From: Paraconiothyrium sp. Pb-2020
Lineage: Eukaryota; Ascomycota; Dothideomycetes; Pleosporales; Didymosphaeriaceae
Direction of reading: 5' to 3'
Length of the DNA: 64,000 bases
NCBI GenBank assembly: GCA_022419385.1
Contig: JAJUBI010000002.1
Location: forward strand, 744,001-808,000
In this document: piece by piece, positions 22,995 through 33,860 of the stretch
How the letters are laid out: the number at the start of each line of letters is the position of its first letter
Numbering within the stretch: the stretch's first letter is position 1
Notes under the pieces: generated by a model
The model's input: the letters and a program-made list of their open reading frames with translations, nothing else
The model's database searches: none
What the model was told of the DNA's origin: nothing
Position numbers and translations under genes: made by a program

Positions 22995-24743
22995 ATGCCG
23001 CTGGCCAGACCCTCGATTCGGCATTTCTGCCTCGGCAGCACCTTGACGCCGTTCCTATATCCCTCCTTGTCCGAAGCCTGCGCGCTTTCCATCGCTCGCC
23101 GATGTTTTGTCGGCAGACGAGCACCACTCGTACGATGTAGTTCTTCCACGACCGAGAGCGCAGTCTCTCAATCCGAATCTTATTACGAACAACCGTCCCA
23201 TCTGAATCCCACACCGGACAATTATGCGTTGACACCTTTCGCCGACCGATGCATCCTGACAGTAGAAGCTGGCTCCGGTGGCCACGGCTGTGTGTCTTTC
23301 TTGCGAGAGAAGTACATCGAGGAAGGTCCTGCCAATGGCGGAGATGGCGGCAGCGGTGGGAATGTGTATATCCAGGCAGTGCGCGGCGAGACGTCGCTGC
23401 ACAAGCTTGCCAGGCGCCGGCTCATGAAAGCTGGAAGGGGTAAGAATGGTCAAGGAAAGGTGAAGGGTGGCGAGCGAGGCGCAGACGTTTTGATCACGGT
23501 GCCGGTCGGCACGATCGTGCGCGAAATCCAACGGCACGATCCGATAGCAGACGAGATTGAAGAGCAGGAGCGACTTGAGCGCGAACGCACGCGCAGCCGC
23601 ACACGCCGGCGCAAACCAAGGTCTGAGGAGAAGAACGAGACATTGGAGGACGAGGTAGACCAGGGTGCCTACAGGAAGGACAAATGGCTGGTGTTCCCTG
23701 GCATGGTTCCCTCGGAACTCAACAGGCTAGCTTTCCCACCTCTGCCACCGCCTAGGAAATCGCATCTAGCAGCGCTTCAACCGCAAGCTCCCATGTGGCT
23801 CGATCTGGATAAGCATATGGAGACGCCTATGCTGCTTGCTGCAGGTGCAATGGGTGGTCTAGGCAACCCTCACTTTGTTACGCCCAATCAGTACCGTCCA
23901 ATGATGGCGACTAGAGGCGACACAGGCATGAAGCTGTCGCTGCAACTCGAACTAAAGATACTGGCAGATCTTGGGCTTGTCGGCCTTCCCAACGCAGGCA
24001 AGAGCACGTTGCTGCGAGCACTGAGCAACAGCCGAGCCCGTGTGGGCAATTGGGCCTTTACGACCTTGCAGCCGAACGTAGGCACCGTAGTCTTAGACGA
24101 CCACAAGGGACGTCCCAAGGTCGTTAAACGGGGCAGGGACGGCTTGCTCCGCGACAACTTCACAATTGCCGACGTACCTGGGCTCATCGAGGATGCGCAT
24201 CTTGACAAAGGCTTGGGCCTAGGTTTTTTGCGCCATGTAGAAAGAGCTGCAGTTCTTGCATTCGTTATAGACCTATCCGCCGGTGACGCCGTGCAAGCTT
24301 TGAAGCTGCTCTGGCGCGAAGTATCCGAGTATGAGAGTATGCGAGGCAAAGAACTGAACGCCGAGACCGAGCGTCGCATGACAGACCGTCGCATGGTCAC
24401 CTACAGGCCGCCGGGTAACAGCTTTACACCCAGCGACCCGTCAGATATGATCGACTCGCCAGACTTCGACACAACCCTTGAGCCCCTGGACTTCATCCCT
24501 ACCACCCCCATTTCAGCGAAGCCGTGGTTCGTCGTCGCGACCAAGGCCGACTTGCCGGATACGCAGGACAACTATCAGCAGTTGCAAAAGTTTCTAGATG
24601 CTGTGAATAAGAACACAGAACCGCATCCTAGTGGTCGGGAGAACGCATGGAAGCAAGGCGTCAGGGCGGTTCCTGTGAGCGCCATCAAAGCTGAGGGCGT
24701 GGAGGTTATACCCCAGTTAGTGATGGATCTTCTAGAAGAGTAA
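22995..24743 (+). CDS. MTG2: Mitochondrial Obg-family GTPase Mtg2 (582 aa)
   Basis: The first in-frame ATG is at 22995; the frame is open upstream but without another nearby ATG. The N-terminus is Arg/Ser-rich without acids, a mitochondrial presequence. The Obg fold follows with its glycine-rich blades (GSGGHGCVSF and GGDGGSGGNV). The G domain shows G1 GLPNAGKST, the G2 threonines in FTTLQPNVG, G3 DVPGLIE and a G4 TKAD. Mtg2 matures the large mitochondrial ribosomal subunit. Between the Obg domain and G domain lies a charged insertion (Arg/Glu-rich, near RERTRSRTRRRKPRSEEK) of about 100 residues; the region between G3 and G4 is also extended (about 75 residues), so the protein is longer than bacterial Obg. 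The alternative of a 5' exon upstream cannot be excluded. Confidence 0.92.
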   Translation: MPLARPSIRHFCLGSTLTPFLYPSLSEACALSIARRCFVGRRAPLVRCSSSTTESAVSQSESYYEQPSHLNPTPDNYALTPFADRCILTVEAGSGGHGCVSFLREKYIEEGPANGGDGGSGGNVYIQAVRGETSLHKLARRRLMKAGRGKNGQGKVKGGERGADVLITVPVGTIVREIQRHDPIADEIEEQERLERERTRSRTRRRKPRSEEKNETLEDEVDQGAYRKDKWLVFPGMVPSELNRLAFPPLPPPRKSHLAALQPQAPMWLDLDKHMETPMLLAAGAMGGLGNPHFVTPNQYRPMMATRGDTGMKLSLQLELKILADLGLVGLPNAGKSTLLRALSNSRARVGNWAFTTLQPNVGTVVLDDHKGRPKVVKRGRDGLLRDNFTIADVPGLIEDAHLDKGLGLGFLRHVERAAVLAFVIDLSAGDAVQALKLLWREVSEYESMRGKELNAETERRMTDRRMVTYRPPGNSFTPSDPSDMIDSPDFDTTLEPLDFIPTTPISAKPWFVVATKADLPDTQDNYQQLQKFLDAVNKNTEPHPSGRENAWKQGVRAVPVSAIKAEGVEVIPQLVMDLLEE

Positions 24744-27096
24744 CGATACCCCTCTCAACGCATTTTCAAATCAATCAATTGTTTGTCAAATTCTGTGCCA
24801 CATCTCAGCAGTCTGCACAAGGATATGAACGTCCAACATTATACCCAAGCAATGACTCTATGCCCGTCCCATGTCTCACTCCCAGACAAGCCCTCAGCCT
24901 ACCCCGGACTATATGCGCGTGCCGGGGTTGCACCCTGGTCTGGCCGACGGAGATGATGCAGTGAGATCGCTTGGCAGCCCAGGGTAGAGCAAGCGCGTAC
25001 CTGCAGCGAATCTCTGCCTGCTGAGCTTAGTGTGCTGGTCTGGAAGATTTGAACAATAAACAATAAAAGAGTACATATGGGAGGGTTTGACGCGGGGCTG
25101 ACGTACGAAGCAGGTTAGGGTTGGTGCTACGAAGTTTAGCCCTACGAACCGGTAGAGAAACTTGGTTTGACTCGTCATAAGTCGCAGTGAGAAGTGGTCA
25201 CAATTAGTAGCTAAGATGATGTAGCTTGCGTTAACTCAATAGTTAATGTGTTACTAGATCAGGATTTTGTTAGGTAGCTTGGGTAGACTCGGTATTGTAT
25301 ACAGTACTAGATTGGAATCTTGTAATAGTAGCCTGCGTTGTGCTGGCGGCGGTTTTCCAAAGTCTTCTCAATGAATGAGAGTAGTACACATCTGAAGGCT
25401 TCTCGTGGAGCACACATACCATTGCACCGTTCTCACAGATGGTCATGGTACGGGTGAAACCCGTCCAATCATCGCTCACCTGAGGTGCTGCTCTAATGTG
25501 TGAGAAAAAGATTCTCCCAACAAGCCCACTCTTGTCACCTGCCCGAATTCACTATTCCAGAAAACTTATGACGACCAGTATGACCAGTTAGGTGCTTCCT
25601 GGAAGGTCTACAAGTACAAAGAGCCCGCTGGTCGGATGCAGAACGAATTATCCTTTGACCCGCGGCAAGACGTGTATCGCAGCCGCAGTGCGGGAAGAAC
25701 AGTGATCGTCGTTATCCTAAATCAGCTGCAGCGTTTGGATGAGACCAAGAACAGTCCAGCACTCTTTTCCCGCATCATGATCGAAGAGGCGCAGACGTTT
25801 CGTTATGCGAACACTAGATTGGCGAAGGTGCTCGAGTCTTTCAGTGCTCGGGTCTTTCGGTGCTCCAAACCGATTTCTGTACACGGGGTCCCTGGTCGTA
25901 GATACCATCATAGATATTGCATGGAACCTCGCCTTCCTTGAGCTCCCAAGTTGGGCAGACGACAACGACAAGAATCTCGGTCTTGCGGGCAGGAGAGAAC
26001 TTCCCGCTACGCTCGGTTTCTCAATGTAAAAAAGACCGGGGCGGACGTAGAAGCGAGAAAACGATGGTCGGGCAGCGCTTGCGGTTCGTTGCCAGTTTTT
26101 GACGAGGATACTACTTCGGAAGGAACATCAAGAAGCGGGCTAGAAGGGTTAGCATTGGCCTGCAAGCTCATCCTAAAGCTATGACACGCTATCTATTCTT
26201 GCGCCTTGTACTAGAGGCATGCATGATCAGACTTGTTGGAGTACGATCTGTCAGACCCACACATAGAATGGTCCTGGTGAAGTGCCATGGTGCACGACAC
26301 GAGCACATGTTTTCAGGCAACCAATCAGGCCCTTGTATAGGATGAGCATCGCCAAGTAGCAAGACACATGCTAGTCGACTATATCGATAGAATAGACAGA
26401 GGACAATTTCAAGGAATAGGCATCGCGAAACGATATGAGACATCTTGACTGATCGTACGGGAAAAAGCAATGGAAGAGCCACGCTTGAGAATTAGTGGTG
26501 TGAACTGTTTGGTACATGTCGACAGACCATAGGTATGACGATGATATTGATGAGAGAGAAGACTGCCTAACGGGGAGCTTGTTTTTCGTGAGGGATACGC
26601 GCTAACAGCCTAGTCTAACGCAGCGCAACAGCGCTCCTCAACGACAATACCAAATACTTTCATATAGAGGAGAAAGTAGCTCAAAAGCTACACATTTAGC
26701 TCATATCAATAAGCAATGTTAACATTAAATTATTAGGCTTGTAGTGTCGCAGTGACGAGTCGGCGCTTGCGCGGCTATTCTTCATGGAAGACAAGCTCCT
26801 CACAATAGGAATTAAAAGAGCGAAAAGAACTGCTAGCATCCAAAAGGACATAACCAATTAGGTCGCAATGCAAGGCCGAAGATGTTGTACAGGTAGGCAA
26901 GTAGACTTTCGTCTTTCCCGATAATCGAGGAAGTTAGTTATTGCTGTAAGTTTGCAGAGGCTATATTATAAAGGATTTTTCCTGGTGCGGGACATCGAAA
27001 GTGGTGGGGCAGCAAAAAGCAAGCCAGTGTTACCGCACCTCCACGCCGATCATAGGGACACGCTCCAACTCACACAGACATGCAAAAGAGATGTCT
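24744..27096. other. Gene-poor region between MTG2 and tRNA-Glu
   Basis: About 2.35 kb with no gene I can support. Composition becomes more AT-rich around 26,500-26,950. A plus-strand stretch at 25,560-26,180 has several overlapping open frames without continuity, possibly an old gene relic. Confidence 0.4.
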
Positions 27097-27195
27097 TCCG
27101 ACACCGGGAATCGAACCCGGGCCTTGTCGGGATCTATTCTGCGTACGAACGCTGTGAATGAGAGCGACAAATCCTAGCCACTAGACCATATCGGA
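27097..27195 (-). tRNA. tRNA-Glu (CUC) with a 28-nt intron
   Basis: Minus strand, 5' end at 27195. The acceptor stem pairs TCCGATA with TGTCGGA (one G-T pair). The B box is GGTTCGATTCC, and the T stem pairs CCGGG with CCCGG. The anticodon stem TGTCG/CGACA encloses the loop CTCTCA, giving anticodon CTC. The intron, 27158-27131, sits one base 3' of the anticodon at the canonical position 37/38. Exons are 37 and 34 nt, giving a 71-nt mature tRNA before CCA addition. Confidence 0.93.
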
Positions 27196-27977
27196 TGCTG
27201 TTCTTTCGAATTGTTGAAAACATTGTACAAAGAGATATACATATACCAGAGCATTCTTACTCAAAGCAACGGCATGTGGAGCCATAGGGTTTGGTCTGAG
27301 AAAGAATGTGGGCCTATTACTGTGGGTGTGGCGTCGGTGGTTTGGCCAGACCGTGGACCTGCAGCCGCTCGCTAGACATGGAGAGTGTCCGAACAACTCA
27401 ACTTTGGAGAGATTACAAGTCCACTCTATCGTTCAATTATCATTGTGGCACATTGTACACCGAGTCTACTCAACTTCTCATCTGTGGTGTTGGTTGCCAC
27501 TGGCAATTTGTGCATGTTTTTCGAGCTCTGATACAGCATCCAAGTTTGTAAATAATTTACAAGTGTTGACAACAATAGCTATTTCATTCATGAGCTTCAC
27601 GAAGTGAATATAAAGATCTTGCCAAAAGACCTATAATAGTTGAGTTTACGTATGACGCAAGTTTGTGAATACTATGCGTGTGAGCTATGCGGTATTGTTA
27701 CCAAGCATACCTAGGTATTTGCACGTCGACTTTGGACAGTATCGTTACTTTGGATATTCAGTCTAGATACTCCGAAAGTCTTATCTCGGAGTTGAATTAA
27801 GGAGTAAATCATAAATAATGTTGAAGTGAGTCAAGAAGATAGTTTTCAAGAGGTAAGGCGCGGAGGTGTGACTCTTCCCCGAAGCCGCTACGAGGCCCCG
27901 CGACGTGCTACAAAAAGTTGCCCCGCGCCATCCTGGCGCAACACCAACTTTCGTCTCCAGCACACTACACAATCACC
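27196..27977. other. Intergenic, tRNA 5' flank and HIS5 promoter
   Basis: No gene seen; AT-rich with short open frames only. Confidence 0.5.
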
Positions 27978-29391
27978 ATGGCTTCAAGAAAGTCTGCATT
28001 TGATCTGTCCAAATGCGCGCGACCAAATATTCTTGCATTGGAACCCTATCGCTGCGCGCGCGAGTACGGCGACCTCAATTATCCATGTTGAGCACTAGCT
28101 GACATCGCGCAGTGACTATAAGGACGACGGCACGAATATACTCCTCGATGCGAACGAGAATGCGCTAGGGCCGGGTCTGGCGCTCAATAAGGATGGGAAA
28201 CTCACAAACGACGCGTCGAATGGCTCAGGACCAGCCATTGACATCGACCTACTCGGTCTCAACCGCTATCCCGACCCGTAAGCCATCTCCAGCTATCGCG
28301 CACGGCAAGCAAAGCTGATAACATTCCCAAGCCACCAAATAGAACTCAAACAAGGCCTTTGCGACCTTCGCAACTTCAAGGCTCACACCTCCAAGACCCT
28401 CACGCCGGACTCTCTCTTCGTTGGCGTCGGCTCCGACGAGGCCATCGATGCCCTCCTCCGCGCCTTCTGCGTCCCAAGCAAGGACAAGATCCTCGTATGC
28501 CCGCCCACATACGGCATGTACAGTGTCTCTGCACAAGTCAACGACGTCGCACTTGTGAAAGTACCCCTACAAATACCGGGCTTTCAGCTCGACGTGCCTG
28601 CGATAAAGGATGCGCTGTCGAAAGACCCGAGCATCAAACTGGCATATTTCTGCTCGCCGGGTAACCCGACCGGCGCGTTGCTCAAGCAGGAGGATATCAA
28701 GCAGATATTAGAGCATGAGAGCTGGAACGGTGTTGTGGTCCTGGATGAAGCGTACATTGACTTTGCGCCGGACAATGCTAGTCTGGCAGAGTGGGTCACG
28801 GAGTGGCCGAACTTGGTTGTCATGCAGACGCTTTCGAAGGGATTCGGCCTTGCAGGCATACGGTTGGGCGCAGTGTTTACAGACCCGGCGATTGCGCGGA
28901 TCCTAAACTCGCTGAAGGCGCCGTACAACATCTCGAATCCCACGAGCCAGCTTGCACGCGCGGCGCTAGACCCGAAACACTTAGAGGTCATGTACAAGAA
29001 CAAGGACTTGATCTTAAAGCAGAGGGAAAGGATGCTGGCGGAGCTGCCCAAGGTCCCCGGTGTCGGCAAGTTCATTGGAGGCGAGGAGTCAAATTTCTTG
29101 CTCTTCGAGATGCTGGATGCGCCAGCTGATCAAGGTGGGAAACCATCTAATGAGACAGCGTTGGCTGTCTACGAAGGACTGGCCGAAGAGAAAGGCGTAG
29201 TCGTGCGATTTAGAGGAAGAGAATATGGATGCTTGGGTTGCTTGAGGATTACGGTCGGTTCCGAGAAGGAGGTTGATCGCTTCTTGCAGGAGATCAAGAT
29301 CGTTTTGCAGAACATATTCAAGAAGTCCGGAAAGCTAGGAGGAAACGAAGAAGAGAAGAGGGAGAGGCAGGCCAACGCTGTCGTTGCATAG
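27978..29391 (+). CDS. HIS5: Histidinol-phosphate aminotransferase (436 aa)
   Basis: Three exons, 27978-28063, 28113-28277 and 28332-29391; the introns are 49 and 54 bp and all junctions keep phase, giving the conserved LLDANENALGPG and NRYPDPHQIELK segments across the splice sites. It is a class-II PLP aminotransferase converting imidazole-acetol phosphate and glutamate to histidinol phosphate, step seven of histidine synthesis, in the cytosol. Visible: the SPGNPTG motif, the Asp of LDEAYIDFA, and the PLP lysine in TLSKGFGLAGIRLG (about residue 253). The C-terminal 30 residues are a charged, low-complexity extension (EEEKRERQ). The length suits the fungal family. Confidence 0.95.
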
Positions 29392-29624
29392 AACCCCTAC
29401 ACGAGAAAGCTGACGGAGCGATGAAGCTAATGGCACGAGTGGAACATCGACTCAGTACTCGATGCCCTTCGAACCAATGATTAAGCATTAGGCATATAGA
29501 TAAAGCGATCCTTCCATTCCAAGAGCAAGACATAACCCTTCTATAATTACCAATAAACCAACTCATATGCTCCTCACTTCCTCAGCCACGCGTGTGCACG
29601 CTTCAATTTCTGCGCAACAACCTT

Positions 29625-30255
29625 CTAACAGCCTTTCACACTGAAAATGTCCGCGCAGCCCTTCTCATGGAGCTTTATTATCCAATTTTGCAGCGGCAAA
29701 AGTTCCTCGTTTCCACACGCCTCAATGTCCGGGCTCTCAAACTCGAGCGCATTCACAAGCTGCACGCTGAAATCAACCTTTGCCAACACAATCTGAGCTT
29801 CTTCACGGTCTTCAACTGCCCGTGGTTTTCGGGGAGTTGATTGACGCTTGATGCGAATGTTAGCACGCGACTGATCGGGTCGTCTATTAATCTCAATGTT
29901 GTTGTTGAGGTGCAGGTGCTCTTCGTGCCCTCTATTAGCGTGGTTCTCCAGACGCGCGCTTCCTTGCGCTCCCACACTTCCATTGGCATAGCCATTGATG
30001 AGTATCCACCGTCTGATATAGATGCAAAGTGCCTGCCATCTTTACTATTATAGGTAGAACATGGTCACAGTGTTGCGCGACATCGGGCCAGGATTGAACG
30101 ATCAATGACGCCATCTCCGAATTCGTGCCGACATTTGGAGCGTCCAAACCCAGCTGCCAGCTACTGCGAAGTAGCGCGCCAGAATCGGGAAGGACCTCGC
30201 GTTGATTCTTTGTTGCAATCCCAACCATGCTTTCGCCCGAGTCCAAGACAGGCAT
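29625..30255 (-). pseudogene. Unidentified gene with apparent frameshifts
   Basis: Three minus-strand blocks follow each other in different frames and each reads like real protein. The first starts at an ATG at 30255 and runs to about 30065 (contains LPDSGALLRSSWQLGLDAPN). The second, about 30065-29930, contains DGRHFASISDGGYSSM and an EVWERKEARVWRTTLIEG segment. The third, about 29930-29625, alternates hydrophobic and charged residues (IVLAKVDFSVQLVNALEFES) and ends in a cysteine-containing tail and a stop. No GT-AG intron fits between the blocks, so two small indels are the simplest explanation. I do not recognise the family. The remaining sequence from 29392 to 29624 holds the HIS5 3' region only. 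Confidence 0.4.
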
Positions 30256-30725
30256 ATACGACTTTCCTCATGCTTCAGAAATCCGTTGTGACACTCACGT
30301 CACAGCCTGGTGCAACATTTGTCGCCTATCAAACGTTGTTGGAGTAGCACAATATCGGATCAAGCTGTCGCCCGCATGGTCAGCCTAGAAGTTGTGAGGG
30401 GAACCACAGCTTCAGACCGTTGTACATGTTCAGATTGTGGACGGATGCGGTGGGGGTCCGCTCAGGACCAGGGTTCGTGAACGCCACTAATGTGCGCCAA
30501 TACTACTACGCTGCAATGAGGAGCTTCTGAGTGGGAAATTACTCTCAACTGATGGATACCTGCTGCGATCGCTCCTAACGTACTGAAGTGCTCTTCGTTT
30601 CAGCCATAGTAGTCCACTTACCGAATACATGCAACAACCTACGGCTACGTTGTATCGCCAAGTACCAATGTTCCTTATCATTCAGTGATGAGACCTTTCT
30701 GCATCTTTCGAACATTCCAAAGATC

Positions 30726-32103
30726 ATGTCGTTAGGTGACAACACTCGGGGTCGGCAGGCCGTAATCCTCTCGAGCGCGTTCAGCGCCTTCGCTGTTTTC
30801 ACGGTTTTGTTACGATTATATACACGCTTGGTCGTCATTCGTTGCCCAGGGATTGAAGACTACTTCATTACAATCGCTCTGGTATGAGACTTCGATCAGG
30901 AGAAACACATTGCTAACGCTGTCTAGTTGTGCTCAATCGGTTTGACCATCTGCATCGGCATTCGTAAGTACTTCTGCTACATCAACATGGGAGAGAATCT
31001 CATCTTTGACAGAGGCTGAGCATGGAATGGGTTTACATATATGGGAGCTGCAGCCGGCAGATTCGATGCACTCATTAAAGGTACGCCCACTTTTACAGGC
31101 GAATGACAATAGCTGACATATTTCCAGGCATTCTATGCGAGCCTCATCGTTTATTACCTTTCGCTCGGCTTTACCAAGGTCTCGATCTTACTACAGTATC
31201 AACGCGTATTCACAACAAGGAAGTTCCAAATCGCTTGTTGGACTATCATGGCGGTCGTCCTCGTGTACGCTTTCTGGACAGTGTTGAGCAGTATATTTGG
31301 TTGCAAGCCAATTCAAGCCTTCTGGACGCTGAAGCAGCCGTTCGAATGCCTGAATCAATATGCAGTATGGTTCGCCAACGGCGCCATGAACATCTTGACC
31401 GACCTTGCTATCATTATACTTCCTATGCCGGTCATTCGGAAGCTCAACCTGCCTCGGAGACAGAAACAGGCGCTTATCGGAATCTTTGCTATCGGTGGCT
31501 TGTGAGTAGACCCAGTGCTTTTCACACACGTTTCCGATCGTACATGGGGCGTGACCCGTTGTTACAGCCCAGGCCACCACTGTGACTGCCATACGGTACA
31601 CAGCACCACTAGCGCGGTATATCCCCGCAAGTACATCTTGGCCGGCTCACAAATCACTTCAGCTGACATTCACTTCTTCTAGTGTATGCTTAGTGTCTAT
31701 ACTCCGCCTTCAATCGCTCGTCGCGATATCGAACTCACCTGATCCCACGTATAACAACCCACCAGCGGCGACCTGGTCTTCGATCGAGACAAATATCGGT
31801 ATCATATGCTCGTGCCTACCATGCCTACGTCCCCTCGTGACTCGCTACCTGCCTGGCGTGTTCTCGACGGCGTGCAGTCGCTCCGGACAGAGTGGTGCAT
31901 CCAAAGAAACACGTCGAGGATCACGAAATACATTCAGTAGACGTACTGGAGAAGCAAGCACAAAGGTCTCGACAGTCAAGTCAGAAGATATGTTCGACTT
32001 GACCCAGCTTGACGATAGAGAATCGATCATACGAGTTGTGCGGGAAGTCCATATTACATCAGAGAGAAGGCAAAGTGCACCGCAGGGAGGAGAAGAGGTT
32101 TAA
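30726..32103 (+). CDS. PTH11-like rhodopsin-domain integral membrane protein (351 aa)
   Basis: Five exons: 30726-30881, 30927-30963, 31013-31080, 31128-31501 and 31683-32103. The first four introns are 45-49 bp; the last is 181 bp; all phases agree. The protein has about seven membrane helices, beginning with AVILSSAFSAFAVFTVLLRLYTR. Hallmarks of the fungal rhodopsin/SAT4-PTH11 group are visible: the IEDYF motif, the EHGMGLHI stretch, YLSLGFTKVSILLQYQRVF, and the PAATWSSIETNIGIICSCLPCLRPL block. The tail is cytoplasmic, Ser/Arg-rich and ends in an acidic segment. Such proteins are GPCR-like and sense surfaces or ligands in some plant pathogens; no ligand can be proposed. There is no N-terminal CFEM cysteine domain in this copy. 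The 181-bp last intron could hide a small additional exon. Confidence 0.85.
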
Positions 32104-32474
32104 TTGCAAGCAACGGGATAGTTGTGTATAGGTTACAGAAAATGTCGGGGAGATGCCTTGTGTTCTATACTGCTTATGGCTGCTGGCGGCTTTATAACGC
32201 TTCACGACGAAACGAAGAAGACTCCGCTGGTAAGGATTGATGATTTTCAAGGACTGTCTAGAGAATAGAGTTTTGCTTGAAGTGTCGTGGAAAATCATGC
32301 TCGAAGCTAAGAACACGTGATACTAGGTATCCAAGGGTGACTCAACTGTCAACACATCCACGCACCAGCTCTCCTTTGCAATCATCTCTCATTTACGGAA
32401 TCGAAAACCAATCTCAAATCGTCAACCATCACGCAACACGTCATTCCTACAGTTCGTCGTGCGATTGAGCTCCC
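32104..32474. other. Intergenic, promoter of the Thg1-like gene
   Basis: No gene seen. Confidence 0.5.
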
Positions 32475-33329
32475 ATGTCCGGACCCGAGTCAACAACACA
32501 CCCAATGCCGCAAGCGGCGGCACCTACCGCCAATCGGCAGGCGCAACCTACCCTTGCCGATCGTATGAAGCAATACGAAGCTTCTTTCGACTTCACTCTT
32601 CCACTCGCAGTACCTATCATCCTACGGCTCGATGGTCACACGTTCTCGCGGTTTACTGCGAACTTCCATAAGCCGTTCGATCAGCGCATACACGATGCGA
32701 TGATAGCCACGTGCGTCGACCTTCTCAAATACTTCAACCAGGCAACAGTAGCATACACGCAGTCAGATGAGGTTACACTTGTGTTTCCCTCAGGCGTGCA
32801 GAGCTTCAATGAGAGAGTGCAGAAGTTGAGTAGTCTCGCGGCGAGCTACTGCTCTGTCAGGTTCAACGCGCACCTCATCGCATTGCTAGCTGCGAATCCC
32901 GAACCGAAGATCAAGAGCGCTGCTTACGATGCGCTTGGTACTGCGCACTTTGACGCGCGATTCTTCGTGGTACCGTCGGTCGAGGAAGCGCTAAATTGCT
33001 TGCTCTGGCGATGCCGCGGAGACGCAATGAGAAACTCGGTTAACGCATTCGCAAGATCGCTGTATTCGGACAAAGAGTTGCACAAAAAGACGGTCAATGA
33101 GGTGTTACATATGCTGCGAGAAGAGAAGGGTGTTGAGTATGAGGATGCGGTCCCGCGCTGGGCGGTTGAGGGGAGCCTAGTCAAGTGGGAGCAATTTGAG
33201 CATGAAGGCGTCAACCCGAAGACCGGCGAGAAGGCGGTTGCAATACGGACGAGGACACGAGTGGAGGATAGAGGGGTGAGAGAGTTTACGGATAGTAACC
33301 TAAGGTTGGTAACGCAGAAGTTTTGGTAG
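32475..33329 (+). CDS. Thg1-like protein (3'-5' nucleotidyltransferase), bacterial type (284 aa)
   Basis: A single exon starting at the first ATG. The N-terminal 25 residues are Pro/Ala/Gln-rich and disordered. The catalytic palm follows: RLDGHTFSRF (metal Asp about residue 53) and TQSDE (Asp/Glu about 98-99). Thg1 family enzymes add nucleotides to the 5' end of tRNA in the 3'-to-5' direction; canonical Thg1 adds G-1 to tRNA-His. The second half (RCRGDAMRNSVNAFARSLYS, then a KELHKKT segment and a terminal LVTQKFW) matches the bacterial/archaeal Thg1-like proteins (TLPs) known for 5'-end repair better than the eukaryotic Thg1 pattern, from my knowledge of the families. The start has no clear targeting peptide, so cellular location is open. 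It does not replace the essential Thg1 unless no other copy exists. Confidence 0.82.
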   Translation: MSGPESTTHPMPQAAAPTANRQAQPTLADRMKQYEASFDFTLPLAVPIILRLDGHTFSRFTANFHKPFDQRIHDAMIATCVDLLKYFNQATVAYTQSDEVTLVFPSGVQSFNERVQKLSSLAASYCSVRFNAHLIALLAANPEPKIKSAAYDALGTAHFDARFFVVPSVEEALNCLLWRCRGDAMRNSVNAFARSLYSDKELHKKTVNEVLHMLREEKGVEYEDAVPRWAVEGSLVKWEQFEHEGVNPKTGEKAVAIRTRTRVEDRGVREFTDSNLRLVTQKFW

Positions 33330-33860
33330 GGAAAGGTTGTCGTCAGGTGTACTTATTGTGCACCCCCAACGGCGACAGCTCCTGGCGCATGCTGCCGCCT
33401 GTACCGTCTTGAGTGGGCCGCACAACCATTACACAGTACACAGAAGCACTGAGCCAAAGGAATTCCACAATCCAAAGTGTCAGCCAACAGCCAATGTTTG
33501 AATACGCGTCCTGAAAGTCGCATACTGAAAATGGTTCTGCCTGTTCTGAAATGACAAGTGAGATTTCTTTCGTTCGTCGGTCACTAGCCACACATCCTCT
33601 CCTAAAATAGCCTCGCTACAACACGATCCTTTCCTTGACTCGCGTCCGGCGAGACTTTATTCGTGGGGGCTGCGCGCTCTCCCACCTCATCTAAGCCGCA
33701 TCGAGCATGGATTGGTCGCCTTGTGTTCCAGTCCCCACACGCTAGGTTTGTACCCTCATGCCGGCTGACATGAAGCAGACTAAAACTGCCAACGCCCCTC
33801 CCGCTTCCATCCTAAATCCTACACCAAGGTGCGGCCATATATGACCTGCCGCGCGACAAG
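33330..33860. other. Intergenic, promoter of the membrane protein
   Basis: No gene seen. Confidence 0.5.

Noticed and set aside
24779..26184. Overlapping plus-strand open frames at 24.8-26.2 kb
   Set aside because: Frames are short, shift repeatedly and carry no recognised motif; treated as gene-poor sequence.
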